Shown one piece after another: positions 1 through 7,802 of a stretch of 30,966 nucleotides of DNA (position 1 is the first letter of the stretch; each line of letters begins with the position of its first letter). Both the position numbers and the translations under genes were made by a program. The notes beneath the pieces are model-generated. The model did no database searches and was not told the DNA's origin. It worked only from the letters and a program-made list of their open reading frames with translations. This DNA comes from a virus, in the IMG/VR virus record IMGVR_UViG_3300023170_000116, positions 1-30,966 of that record, one strand, 5' to 3'.

Positions 1-1470
1 CTCAGAGAACATGGCTTTGAGAATGGCGATACTATCTTTGTTTACAGCGACCTCGACCCAGTTGGTACTGATTTTACCATCACTACTCCTGTAGTAGAAG
101 ATGTCAGTGGAACCAAGTATGTCAAGTTACCAACTACTATTGCTACACCTGCTAACTATACTACCGCAGCCTACACTGTGATTCAGAACAAAACTATCTT
201 CACCAACGGTAAGAGTCGTGGTGTGACCAAAGATATTGTTAACGAACATATCAGAAGAATACAAGATAGGATTGACAATTATACTCACAATGCTTGGCGA
301 CCTTATCTTGTTAGCGCAGAGTATCTTAATTTTGATACTTACAAACCATACAGAAGGCGATATTATACTGATTATGTGGGTACTACTCCCCTATTGTTTA
401 GGAATGTTCAGCAAATACTTAGGTTAGAGATATGGCAAGGAGACAGTTATCGTGAATTGGCTGGAGCAGAGGCGAGACTTGAAGTCTTAGACTCAAAGGG
501 TTTAGCAGGTGGTGCTTTGCTACTTTGTCCGGGTGCCAAAGGCTTTGCAAAATTAGCAGAGGGGAGCAATTCTCAACAGTGGGAATCTGAATTTAACGAA
601 GTTAACACTGCTCAGAATATCGCTGATTTGGTTAACAAAGAAGATAGAGTAGGAAGAGGTACTGTCACATTCACTCAAAATACTGACAGTCCCAGTGGTA
701 CTACTTACACTCAACCCGGCTCATCAGGTGATGTAAGCGTGTTTGTGAATAATGAATTTATAGCAAGTGCTAACTCTGATTACGGTAATGGTAAAATTAA
801 GATTACCAGTATGCAACAAACACAGGGCGGACAAAATGCTACCATTGCTAGTAACAACATTAAGAAAATGCCCATAAGTAATACAGAAGCGGTGACCAAA
901 AGTGGAACATTAGATTTGACTGGTGGAGATGGAAATTATTCTATTACATTTACAGATTCTTCTGACTTTGCAGATTACGGATTAGTCATGGTGCCTAATA
1001 ATTCAGGAGATGAATTAGGAATCATAGGTTATACTGCTAACAGTGGCACTGCTTTGACAGGAGGCTACCGTTTACATGGTAGTTTACCCGGCTCGGTGAC
1101 AAAGGATATTACTCAGCATCAGTTCAAATCTGATATAGGTGCTTTCTCTGATGCTGGCGGTGACCAAGGTAGATTGAAAGACTGGTGGCTTGACCACGAG
1201 ATGGGCATTGTTTACTTCAACAACTCTTATCCTTTCTTTGAGTGGAATGCTGTAAAGGCTACTTACATTTACGGAGAGAGGTATGTCGAAAAGGCAATAG
1301 AAGAAGCAGCCACCAAACTTGTAGCAAGCGAATTACTCTTGGCTGATGACCGAAGTGTACTGATACCGGAGGGTACTCAAAATATCGACTTAGGTTCAAA
1401 GGCTCAGTTATGGCGTAGAGAAGCGATGGAAATCCTGTCTCGCTACAAGGAAGTGGTGGTATTCTCATGA
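1..1470 (+). CDS. Head-tail connector (neck adaptor) protein, 5' partial, with large beta insertion
   Basis: The reading frame is open from base 1 to the TGA at 1468-1470, giving at least 489 codons, so the gene starts before the window. The GTG at 178 is probably an internal valine, because clean protein-like sequence continues upstream of it (for example NGDTIFVYSDLDP near the window start). The segment at about 220-500 is helical (DIVNEHIRRIQDRID then YLNFD), and the end (YVEKAIEEAATKLVASELL, then LWRREAMEILSRY) is a helical pair. This is the pattern of gp6/Ad1-like connectors that join the portal to the tail. Between them lies a Gly/Ser/Thr-rich beta region at about 510-1190, so the protein is several times longer than ordinary connectors of about 100-200 residues. 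Its place just before a tail completion protein and the tail tube supports the role. The assignment rests on order and fold pattern, not on a decisive motif. Confidence 0.6.
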   Translation, partial: LREHGFENGDTIFVYSDLDPVGTDFTITTPVVEDVSGTKYVKLPTTIATPANYTTAAYTVIQNKTIFTNGKSRGVTKDIVNEHIRRIQDRIDNYTHNAWRPYLVSAEYLNFDTYKPYRRRYYTDYVGTTPLLFRNVQQILRLEIWQGDSYRELAGAEARLEVLDSKGLAGGALLLCPGAKGFAKLAEGSNSQQWESEFNEVNTAQNIADLVNKEDRVGRGTVTFTQNTDSPSGTTYTQPGSSGDVSVFVNNEFIASANSDYGNGKIKITSMQQTQGGQNATIASNNIKKMPISNTEAVTKSGTLDLTGGDGNYSITFTDSSDFADYGLVMVPNNSGDELGIIGYTANSGTALTGGYRLHGSLPGSVTKDITQHQFKSDIGAFSDAGGDQGRLKDWWLDHEMGIVYFNNSYPFFEWNAVKATYIYGERYVEKAIEEAATKLVASELLLADDRSVLIPEGTQNIDLGSKAQLWRREAMEILSRYKEVVVFS

Positions 1471-1940
1471 CGGCTGACTGGAAAGAGCCACTTGATACAG
1501 TTATTGATATTCTCAAGGCTGATTATAATGCAGGTACAGGTCTTGGTTGGAACAGAGCAAACACTGACAACATTAAGCCAGTAGTCCTTGATATTGCTAA
1601 CGAAGGACCTGAAAGAGGTAAGCGTCTTGATTTACAACGCCACGATTACATACTGTGCTACGAGACGGCTCTAAACGAAGAGGTTCCTGATTTACTGTAC
1701 AATTTCGTCACTACAAGGGTGAATATCACCGTTGATATGAGGACTACAAAAAGCAGAAGCCGTCTAAGAAAGATGGAGAATGAAATGAGGAGAATTATTC
1801 ATGTCAACAGGAAAGGAGACGGTGCTAACTTTGACCGTATGATTCTCAAGGTAAGAACTGATTTGAGCGACAGAACCAAGAAGTTGTTCCGACACACCTT
1901 CCAAGTAGAGGTCGTTATACTGGCGGAGTTGATACCATGA
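1467..1940 (+). CDS. Tail completion / tail terminator-like protein
   Basis: 157 residues starting at an ATG that overlaps the previous stop (ATGA), so translation is probably coupled. The sequence is mixed alpha/beta: an N-terminal helix (TVIDILKADYN), a middle strand region (YNFVTTRVNITVDMRT), a basic helix (RLRKMENEMRRIIH) and C-terminal strands (MILKVRTDLSD, HTFQVEVVILAEL). The size, the alpha/beta order and the position between connector and tail tube fit the neck proteins that cap the head-proximal end of the tail tube (HK97 gp10 / lambda gpU type). The helix followed by a strand ending in a hydrophobic FQVEVVIL stretch is typical of tail terminators. There are no catalytic motifs. The exact neck subtype (stopper or terminator) cannot be decided by eye. 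Confidence 0.6.
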   Translation: MTADWKEPLDTVIDILKADYNAGTGLGWNRANTDNIKPVVLDIANEGPERGKRLDLQRHDYILCYETALNEEVPDLLYNFVTTRVNITVDMRTTKSRSRLRKMENEMRRIIHVNRKGDGANFDRMILKVRTDLSDRTKKLFRHTFQVEVVILAELIP

Positions 1941-4021
1941 GCGGGTTTGGTGCACATTACAAGGGTGATGTCTCTGAGGTCACTATGGGTCATGAAAGTG
2001 GTCTGTTGATTGAGCACAACCAGCCTCGCAGTTGGAGAGCGACAGATAACACAGATTACACTACGATTCAGTTCAGAGGGACTGGTGCAATAGGTAGCAC
2101 AAGTATATTTGAAAACGCACTACCTATTCTAAAATATCCTCTTGGTATGCTGATTGGTCAGAAGATGACTTTTCATTCTGTAGCCAGTGGTGATAACAAC
2201 TTTTCAGAGTATTACAACGACTCTTTCAAAAGCAGAGTTTACACCATAGTAGACCATACATTAGAAAGTAATACTGATGCAGACAATGCTACATTCATCA
2301 AGGTAGTACCTGCTCTCAATTTTCCAGTAGGTACTACTACCATAGATAGTGGTACAGGAGATGCTATCTTTTTACATTCCACAGGATTGCCGACTTTACA
2401 AGGTGATGCTAACTTCGTCATGAATACGGCAGCATCGTCTTCAAAGGAGGTCAGTATGATTGACCAGTTTGTAGGACTTGCTTCTTTCATGACTCTTCCT
2501 GATACAAAAGTAGACTTGCACAGTTATCATGTTGTAGGATTAGGTAGACAAGTTGCAGTTCAGCAAACTGGTAAGGTTCACCACATGGGAGGCTCGCTTG
2601 AAATGCCTCTGCATAATCCAAGATGGTTGTATTACAGTCTCGGAAGAGAAGTAGTCAGTAAAGATAAGTGCGGTACAATCGCTCACGCTACAAGTCCAGT
2701 TCCATCCATATACGCAAATGTAGCACCGGGTCAAAGTCACATTGATGTGACAAGTAGCGAAAGCGGTAGTGTAAGATTCGGCTCGTCTACTGACGCAGCA
2801 GTAGGTGATTACTTGCTAATCAAAGACACTACTCTGACACCTACTACTACTTACAAAACCCCTCAAAAAGATACAGATAAGTACTGGCCTTCTGAATCAT
2901 CCGGCTCTAACTTGGCAAGTGACGCTGCTCATTTTGAGTGGGCGGAGACAAGTGAGTGTAGAAGAATAAGTGCAATCGAAGGACTTGGAAGTAGTAGATT
3001 CAGACTTTACTTGGATGACCCAGTTCAATTCCAGCACACTACAAGTGACACGCTTGAGTTAAGGCATTATCGTGATGACGACTCTGACGGTAGTCCAAAT
3101 GTAAACACAACAACTCGCACAATTACTAATCATGTTCATCGTCTATTGTTCTCTGCTGAAACAATTCCAAGTTTCTCTTTAGAACACAGCGTCAGGACAA
3201 GAGATTTAGGTTCTTACAATGCTACAGGAGAATCCACTGTAGCACCCGGCTCGGCTGGAGACAGCAAGCAACTGACTCGTGTATTCAAAGGATGCAAAGT
3301 AGTTGAATGGGAATTGTCATCTACTGTCGATGCGGAATTAAAATACAGATGTGTATTTGACGCACTGGCTTGTTATACAGACACTGGTCGCCTTGAGTCT
3401 TCAAACAAGGGAGACAGATACACCGCTCACAGAATGTTTCAAAATACTGCTGATACTCTCAAGAATAGAAAGTCCAGTGGTATAGCAAACTGCTCTGAAA
3501 AGCCGTTTATGTTTTACAACGGTACAATCAGTGCATTCGACCAAAACCTTGCGTTTGTAAGTGCATTTGAACTGAGGGGTAAGACAGGTGTGGAATTATT
3601 CCATACCATACAAAGCAATCCTGTAGCGGAGTCAGTTGACTCATCTACTAAACTCAGCCTAAAGCAAGTGCCTTACGGCGGTACTCGCAATGCCAGCATC
3701 ATCCGAGAAGGCAGAGAAGAGTTTGAAATGGAAATGACGCTGGCTATAGAAGATGCAAATCTTTTCCATGAACTCAGAACTCACATTCAAAGAAGCGGTA
3801 CTGTCAACGCTACTGGTGGCACAATCATGCTTCACTTCACCAAGCCAGTGACTACTGGCGATTCAGGTGTGACACCAAGTCTAAGAGTAATGATAGACGA
3901 TTACTACATCACAGAATTACCAATCCCTATGCCCGATGACAAAGGGTTGCTATTTACGACCATGAAACTCAAACCTCAAAATGTTAAAGTAATAAGTGAG
4001 GATACAGAGTACCACTGTTAG
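1937..4021 (+). CDS. Major tail tube protein, unusually long (694 aa)
   Basis: The start ATG at 1937 overlaps the previous stop, with GGAG about 8 bases upstream. The C-terminal third reads like a siphovirus tail tube protein: strands around KPFMFYNGTISAF, an amphipathic charged strand and helix (REGREEFEMEMTLAIED, then ANLFHELRTH), and a final beta hairpin (LRVMIDDYYITELP) leading to MKLKPQNVKVI. Ordinary tube proteins have about 150-250 residues. Here the extra length lies mainly between residues about 80 and 430 and includes a beta module at about 268-380 with the phrases AAVGDYLLIKD and RFRLYLDDPVQF, which looks like a surface decoration. The position after the terminator and before the tail assembly chaperone is the conserved place for the tube gene. 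The protein would polymerise around the tape measure to make the tail tube. Confidence 0.65.
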   Translation: MSGFGAHYKGDVSEVTMGHESGLLIEHNQPRSWRATDNTDYTTIQFRGTGAIGSTSIFENALPILKYPLGMLIGQKMTFHSVASGDNNFSEYYNDSFKSRVYTIVDHTLESNTDADNATFIKVVPALNFPVGTTTIDSGTGDAIFLHSTGLPTLQGDANFVMNTAASSSKEVSMIDQFVGLASFMTLPDTKVDLHSYHVVGLGRQVAVQQTGKVHHMGGSLEMPLHNPRWLYYSLGREVVSKDKCGTIAHATSPVPSIYANVAPGQSHIDVTSSESGSVRFGSSTDAAVGDYLLIKDTTLTPTTTYKTPQKDTDKYWPSESSGSNLASDAAHFEWAETSECRRISAIEGLGSSRFRLYLDDPVQFQHTTSDTLELRHYRDDDSDGSPNVNTTTRTITNHVHRLLFSAETIPSFSLEHSVRTRDLGSYNATGESTVAPGSAGDSKQLTRVFKGCKVVEWELSSTVDAELKYRCVFDALACYTDTGRLESSNKGDRYTAHRMFQNTADTLKNRKSSGIANCSEKPFMFYNGTISAFDQNLAFVSAFELRGKTGVELFHTIQSNPVAESVDSSTKLSLKQVPYGGTRNASIIREGREEFEMEMTLAIEDANLFHELRTHIQRSGTVNATGGTIMLHFTKPVTTGDSGVTPSLRVMIDDYYITELPIPMPDDKGLLFTTMKLKPQNVKVISEDTEYHC

Positions 4022-4032
4022 GAGGATAAAGT

Positions 4033-4251
4033 ATGCCGATGAAAGCATGGATTTCTTTGTCTCCTAACTGCTATTATGCTATTCCTATAGATGATGAAGA
4101 AGAAGAGGGCGGAGAGTACCTCTTCGACCCGGAAGCAGGTAAGGCCAGCGATGACCCGTTTGCCCACCTAAAACTGGAGGAAGCCCCCTCTGATGAGGCG
4201 GTTTCCGATGCGGAAGTGAGTAAGTATGTCGGAGGAGATGAAGAAGAGTAA
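4033..4251 (+). CDS. Small acidic protein of unknown function
   Basis: 72 residues with a strong ribosome binding site (TAGGAGG at 4019-4025, about 7 bases before the ATG). After a hydrophobic start (MPMKAWISL, then NCYYAIPI), the rest is strongly acidic, with runs such as DDEEEEGGEYLFD and a DEEE end. No family is recognised. It sits between the tail tube and the tail assembly chaperone and its end overlaps the next gene, so it is expressed with the tail module. An acidic assembly helper or tube-binding protein would fit, but this is only inferred from position and charge. The N-terminal PM-KAW-x-x-L faintly resembles the shared tag of the accessory genes at 25389-27377. Confidence 0.6.
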   Translation: MPMKAWISLSPNCYYAIPIDDEEEEGGEYLFDPEAGKASDDPFAHLKLEEAPSDEAVSDAEVSKYVGGDEEE

Positions 4252-4609
4252 GATAACAATAAACGGACAGCCTTTGGAAATAACAGCAAAACGCTTGACA
4301 TTTTTTGATATACAAGAAGTCGCACCTTTTTTTATAGGTGGAGACTTGAATTTTTCACGCTACTGGCGACATGCATTTTCACGATGGTTAATTTTCCAAG
4401 ACCCTGACGGTAAATCTATAGAACTTGATACTGAAAACCTGTCACCCGAAGAGGGAGCAGAGTTAACTACGCTATTACCTGACCCTGCTCAGATTATGGA
4501 CTGGTTAGTTTTTCGGGAAGCGAAGTTGACAACATCAAGCAGTTTGTCCACGGCAAGTTTGTCAACGAGCGACTTCGCTACCAACGAGAAGGGATGGAGT
4601 ACCTTTTGA
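4226..4609 (+). CDS. Tail assembly chaperone, short (zero-frame) product
   Basis: 127 residues if read straight through. The first 96 or so look like a folded chaperone domain (KITINGQPLEITAKRL, then FFDIQEVAPFF, then MDWLVF), which starts with a beta hairpin and continues with helices as in lambda gpG-like proteins. The last 31 residues (REAKLTTSSSLSTASL and on) are low-complexity Ser/Thr and look like the out-of-frame read of a real coding region in the -1 frame. The ATG at 4226 overlaps the end of the acidic gene. An ATG at 4238 is a possible alternative, but its nearest GGAGG lies only 2 bases upstream. In siphoviruses this protein binds the tape measure and recruits tube subunits. Confidence 0.6.
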   Translation: MSEEMKKSKITINGQPLEITAKRLTFFDIQEVAPFFIGGDLNFSRYWRHAFSRWLIFQDPDGKSIELDTENLSPEEGAELTTLLPDPAQIMDWLVFREAKLTTSSSLSTASLSTSDFATNEKGWSTF

Positions 4610-4776
4610 TGACGCATTACAATATTAGTTTACGGGAGGTCAGGGATTTGTCTATACAAGATGCAAAGCAGTTATTGTACTGGGCACAGTCTATGCATGG
4701 TCAAGAAGAGGTGCCCAAAGACGCAGTTTATTTGGGCTACGACAGAGTGCCACCAGTGGAGGGGAGTAAATGGTAG
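4226..4776 (+). CDS. Tail assembly chaperone, -1 frameshift extended product (G/GT-like)
   Basis: A second frame (-1 relative to the chaperone) is open from 4483 to 4776 and encodes a convincing protein from about 4513: SGSEVDNIKQFVHGKF, NERLRYQREGMEYLLM, then SLREVRDLSIQDAKQLLYWA. Joining residue 96 (Phe, 4511-4513) to the serine codon TCG at 4513-4515 gives a fusion of 183 residues. This is the known arrangement in lambda-like phages, where a minor share of ribosomes slips back one base to add the T domain that contacts the tail tube protein. The ATG at 4594 would give only a 60-residue protein and leaves the good upstream coding sequence unexplained, so I prefer the fusion. It ends just inside the next gene. 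Frameshifting itself is inferred. Confidence 0.6.
4507..4514 (+). promoter_or_regulatory. Probable -1 programmed ribosomal frameshift site
   Basis: In the zero frame the codons here are TTA GTT TTT CGG. A Phe-tRNA on TTT (4511-4513) can re-pair perfectly with TTT at 4510-4512 after slipping back one base, which leads into the open -1 frame (TCG GGA AGC). The site is not a canonical X-XXY-YYZ heptamer, since the P-site GTT would have to re-pair with AGT. The run of five T's is the best candidate in the window of overlap (4483-4609). I did not fold the downstream RNA. Confidence 0.45.
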
Positions 4777-5249
4777 ACGGACAAATAGACCCACGCTCTG
4801 TAGAGGCTATGGAGAATTTCAAGAACTACAGTAAAGAAGCGCAGCAAAATATGCAATCTTTACAACAACAAATGGACAAGTTCACTAACTCTATGGCTAT
4901 GACAAAAGGACATACTCAAGACCTAACCGAGGCTTTGAGAAACATCGGTAACACTCAACCATTCCAGCAAATGGAAGAGTCAATCAAAGAAGTACAAAGT
5001 GGACTTGAGCAGACTATGAACAGAACTCAAAGCCCTGTCAATAACATGAATCGTGAGCCAGTCAACGCTGTCGCTCAAGCAAACAGTACACCTGATGTCA
5101 CAGTGAATCTAAGGATAGATGTAAGCGGAGTTACTGACAAAACAGATAAGAAAGCCTTGGCTAAAGAAATCAGTAATATGGTGACAAAGGAACTGAGAAG
5201 TAAAATGGGTGGCTCACTAACTCAGAGCGGATTCAATAGGAGTGGTTAG
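4770..5249 (+). CDS. Short coiled-coil protein in tape-measure position
   Basis: 159 residues. The start ATG at 4770 overlaps the end of the chaperone extension and has GGAGGGGAG just upstream. Residues about 10-90 are Gln/Met/Glu-rich helix with heptad-like spacing (EAQQNMQSLQQQMDKF, then MEESIKEVQSGLEQTM). After a linker comes a conserved-looking tail, VTVNLRIDVSGVTDKTDK, then a helix ALAKEISNMVTKEL. A helical protein directly after the tail assembly chaperone is normally the tape measure, and the C-terminal strand and helix recall the ends of tape measure proteins. It is far shorter than usual (often over 600 residues) and lacks hydrophobic membrane segments. It could be a minimal tape measure for a very short tail, or a separate tail-tip adaptor. 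Confidence is high that it is a gene and moderate on role. Confidence 0.6.
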   Translation: MVDGQIDPRSVEAMENFKNYSKEAQQNMQSLQQQMDKFTNSMAMTKGHTQDLTEALRNIGNTQPFQQMEESIKEVQSGLEQTMNRTQSPVNNMNREPVNAVAQANSTPDVTVNLRIDVSGVTDKTDKKALAKEISNMVTKELRSKMGGSLTQSGFNRSG

Positions 5250-7793
5250 ATGGCAGACGAAGGAGAGAGGATGCCTATTAGACTCGTTCAAGAGAACGGC
5301 AATACTATCTCCTTGGATGCGACCAGCATAGACATAGTTGTTGAAAGAATACAATCTAATTTCGGAATACCTTTCTTTGATGCGAAAAAGATGGGTATAG
5401 ACCTTAACCAAGCCCGAGTGGTAATGGAAATACAAGGAGTGATGACAGACGACTTAGGTCAAGAAGAGACATCTAAAGCAACTGCTACTCTCGATTTTTA
5501 TCAGCCACAGCAAGTAGTCAACTGGGGTCAACCTCTTGGTGGAGGTGGAGGTGGCTTGACATCAGGAGGAATACCTTCGACTTTCAATGTCACATCTGCT
5601 TCTGTTGCTGGAATTACTGGACTTACTAACACTGGTTTGACTGGTGGCTTTTCGTCAGGATTCGGAGGGTCAGTGGGCACTGCCCCTGTTGATTTCAAAG
5701 ACTTCGGTAATAACATCCTAAAATACTGGAACAAGAAATACATAGACTTCCCTGTTGCTTACTGGGTAGAACAATCAGGTGAATTGGGTATACCTGTAAC
5801 CAATGGGTTGCAGTTGCATCTCAAAGCAGACTCTTTGAGTAGCACACTTAGTAATAACGAAGAAGTAGAGATTTGGACAGACAGCAGTGGCAACGGTAGA
5901 AATGTCAACCAAACAAATGCCAATAAAAGACCCAAGTACAAGCGTCTGAACCAGTTTGACAGTTATGTACAGTTCGATGGAGTAGATGACTTCTTGACAG
6001 TAGATTATTCTCCCTTCTTGAACTCAGAAGAGTTTACTTTAGTAGTCGCTTGTAAAAACAGCGATAGTACTGGTGTACAGCCAGTCATCACCTCTACCGA
6101 TGCATCATCTGTCGGTTATAGTTTAGCAGTTAATCGTGGAAGCACTGTAGGTAGATTCCAATGGCAAGGTACGGCCTCTAACACGCTTAATACAGACAGT
6201 TCTATTTCTGTAAAAAATGACATACATATCTTTTCAGTAACTATGGAAGATACAGATTCTCCTTCTGATGCAGAATCAGATGCGGTTACTTTCTATGTAG
6301 ACGGAGTACCTGCCGAGACTACATCCACTGATTTCGCTCCAAACACAAGCGTTTCGTTTGACATAGGTAAAGACGCAAGTAATTTTTTTCAAGGTGCTAT
6401 TTTTGAAATAGCATTTTACAACAGAGTGCTAACAAGTAGTGAGTTAGAGAGTGTAGAAGGATATTTGGCTCGTAAGTATAACACTAAGATACAGCAAGAA
6501 GGTCACACTTACTACGACAACGGCTCTTACAATTACGATACCAAACATGTTCGTTTAGCGTTTGACAGAAGAATGGTGGGTAGCGCAAAGGAGCCTTATG
6601 GTTTTCTTAATCAAACAAGAATAATGACTGGTGTCACTATATCTGCTTTAAGTGCTGATAAAAGAACAATTACTGTCACTGGAGGTAGCCCTGACGAATG
6701 GTTTGAGTTGACAGAAGGTGACAGAGAATACCGTGTTATATTCCGTAGTTCAACTGGCTCTTGGAGAGTTAGTGGAGGAAGAATATACGAAGGGTTAGTG
6801 ACATCAGTCAGCGGTAGTCAATTTACCATTGAGTTTGTCAATAAGTCAGGAGGGGCCACTCCTCATTCAGTGGGAGACTCTATTTACATCAGACCAGTTG
6901 ATTATGGAGATTCACAGTTGTACTCCACTCCACTCAATCCAGTGATGATAATTCCTATCAAAAACGCTGACACATTTGATGAGCAGGCTGCGCCTGAGAA
7001 AGCAGTAGGTCCTGAGTTCCCTAATCACGAAGATGGGAGCGCAAGAGACAGTGGTGGAGGCTTGACGAGGACAGACGAATACATCACATATTTACTATCA
7101 AAAGCGTTGACTGCTGACTACATTGATTTGAATCGACCAGTAAATGCTCTTGAGGAGACTACTTTAGACAAAGTATTCTCGACTGCGATTACTAACTCTA
7201 CAAGTGACCATGCCTCTCGTCTAACTATAACGCAAGAGTATGCTTCTTCTTTAGGTAGTCTTTCTGATACAATCAACACTAACTTAGGTGTAGGTCAAAT
7301 GCCAGTGACTCAAGGTTTCTCAGGTGGCAGAAGCGGTAAGCGTGTCAAGAGTGGAGGCGATAAGATACAAGACATAATCGGTATACTTGGTAACAGTAAT
7401 AACTACGCTACTAATCCTGATTTGAATTTTGTCACAGATGCTTTGAACATAGGTCTTGATTTCTTGAGCAACCAAATTGGCAACAAAGATACAAGCGGAG
7501 ATTACATCAGAGGTATACAGGTTCCGTACAACTCTCTTGCCACTAAGGGTAAGAATCAACTTGATACAGAAGTAGCACAGCGTAATTTCTTCTTGACAAC
7601 AGAGGGCAATACTGCTGATAAATTATCAAGTGCAAATACAGTTCACGCTTCACGCTCATTCTCTCATGTAGTAGAAGGTCATTTGAAAAATGGCATCAGT
7701 GGATTGGTGACTAACTTTTCATTCAATCGTGAAGCGGAAATGAAGGCTTATGAATTTAGTTTGAAATTCATAGCAGCAGATATAATATTGTGA
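5250..7793 (+). CDS. Tail protein with LamG-like insertion, paralog of the next gene
   Basis: 847 residues from the ATG at 5250, which touches the previous TAG and has AGGAG 7 bases upstream. An ATG at 5271 (MPIRLV) is a possible alternative because it aligns with the start of the paralog. The N-terminal domain (about 8-90, ending near VVNWGQPL) and C-terminal domain (about 690-847, with GDKIQDIIGILGN, GIQVPYNSL and RNFFLTTEGN) match the 650-residue neighbour. Between them are a Gly-rich linker (95-140) and, at about 184-414, a laminin-G/concanavalin-like domain shown by LQLHLKADSL, IWTDSSGNGRN, VQFDGVDDFLTV, VTFYVDGVPAE and FFQGAIFEIAFYNRVL. Such domains bind glycans in many virus tail proteins. 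A beta module follows at about 460-560 (TITVTGG, then VGDSIYIRP). It is probably a distal tail or baseplate component; the precise role is not known. Confidence 0.6.
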   Translation: MADEGERMPIRLVQENGNTISLDATSIDIVVERIQSNFGIPFFDAKKMGIDLNQARVVMEIQGVMTDDLGQEETSKATATLDFYQPQQVVNWGQPLGGGGGGLTSGGIPSTFNVTSASVAGITGLTNTGLTGGFSSGFGGSVGTAPVDFKDFGNNILKYWNKKYIDFPVAYWVEQSGELGIPVTNGLQLHLKADSLSSTLSNNEEVEIWTDSSGNGRNVNQTNANKRPKYKRLNQFDSYVQFDGVDDFLTVDYSPFLNSEEFTLVVACKNSDSTGVQPVITSTDASSVGYSLAVNRGSTVGRFQWQGTASNTLNTDSSISVKNDIHIFSVTMEDTDSPSDAESDAVTFYVDGVPAETTSTDFAPNTSVSFDIGKDASNFFQGAIFEIAFYNRVLTSSELESVEGYLARKYNTKIQQEGHTYYDNGSYNYDTKHVRLAFDRRMVGSAKEPYGFLNQTRIMTGVTISALSADKRTITVTGGSPDEWFELTEGDREYRVIFRSSTGSWRVSGGRIYEGLVTSVSGSQFTIEFVNKSGGATPHSVGDSIYIRPVDYGDSQLYSTPLNPVMIIPIKNADTFDEQAAPEKAVGPEFPNHEDGSARDSGGGLTRTDEYITYLLSKALTADYIDLNRPVNALEETTLDKVFSTAITNSTSDHASRLTITQEYASSLGSLSDTINTNLGVGQMPVTQGFSGGRSGKRVKSGGDKIQDIIGILGNSNNYATNPDLNFVTDALNIGLDFLSNQIGNKDTSGDYIRGIQVPYNSLATKGKNQLDTEVAQRNFFLTTEGNTADKLSSANTVHASRSFSHVVEGHLKNGISGLVTNFSFNREAEMKAYEFSLKFIAADIIL

Positions 7794-7802
7794 GGTGATA
7801 AG

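Noticed and set aside
178-1470. GTG start at 178 for the connector gene
   Set aside because: The frame is open and protein-like from base 1, so 178 is more likely an internal valine and the gene is truncated by the window edge.
4594-4776. Independent 60-residue gene from ATG 4594
   Set aside because: Good coding sequence continues upstream in the same frame to about 4513, and the position fits a -1 frameshift extension of the chaperone. An internal start cannot be fully excluded.
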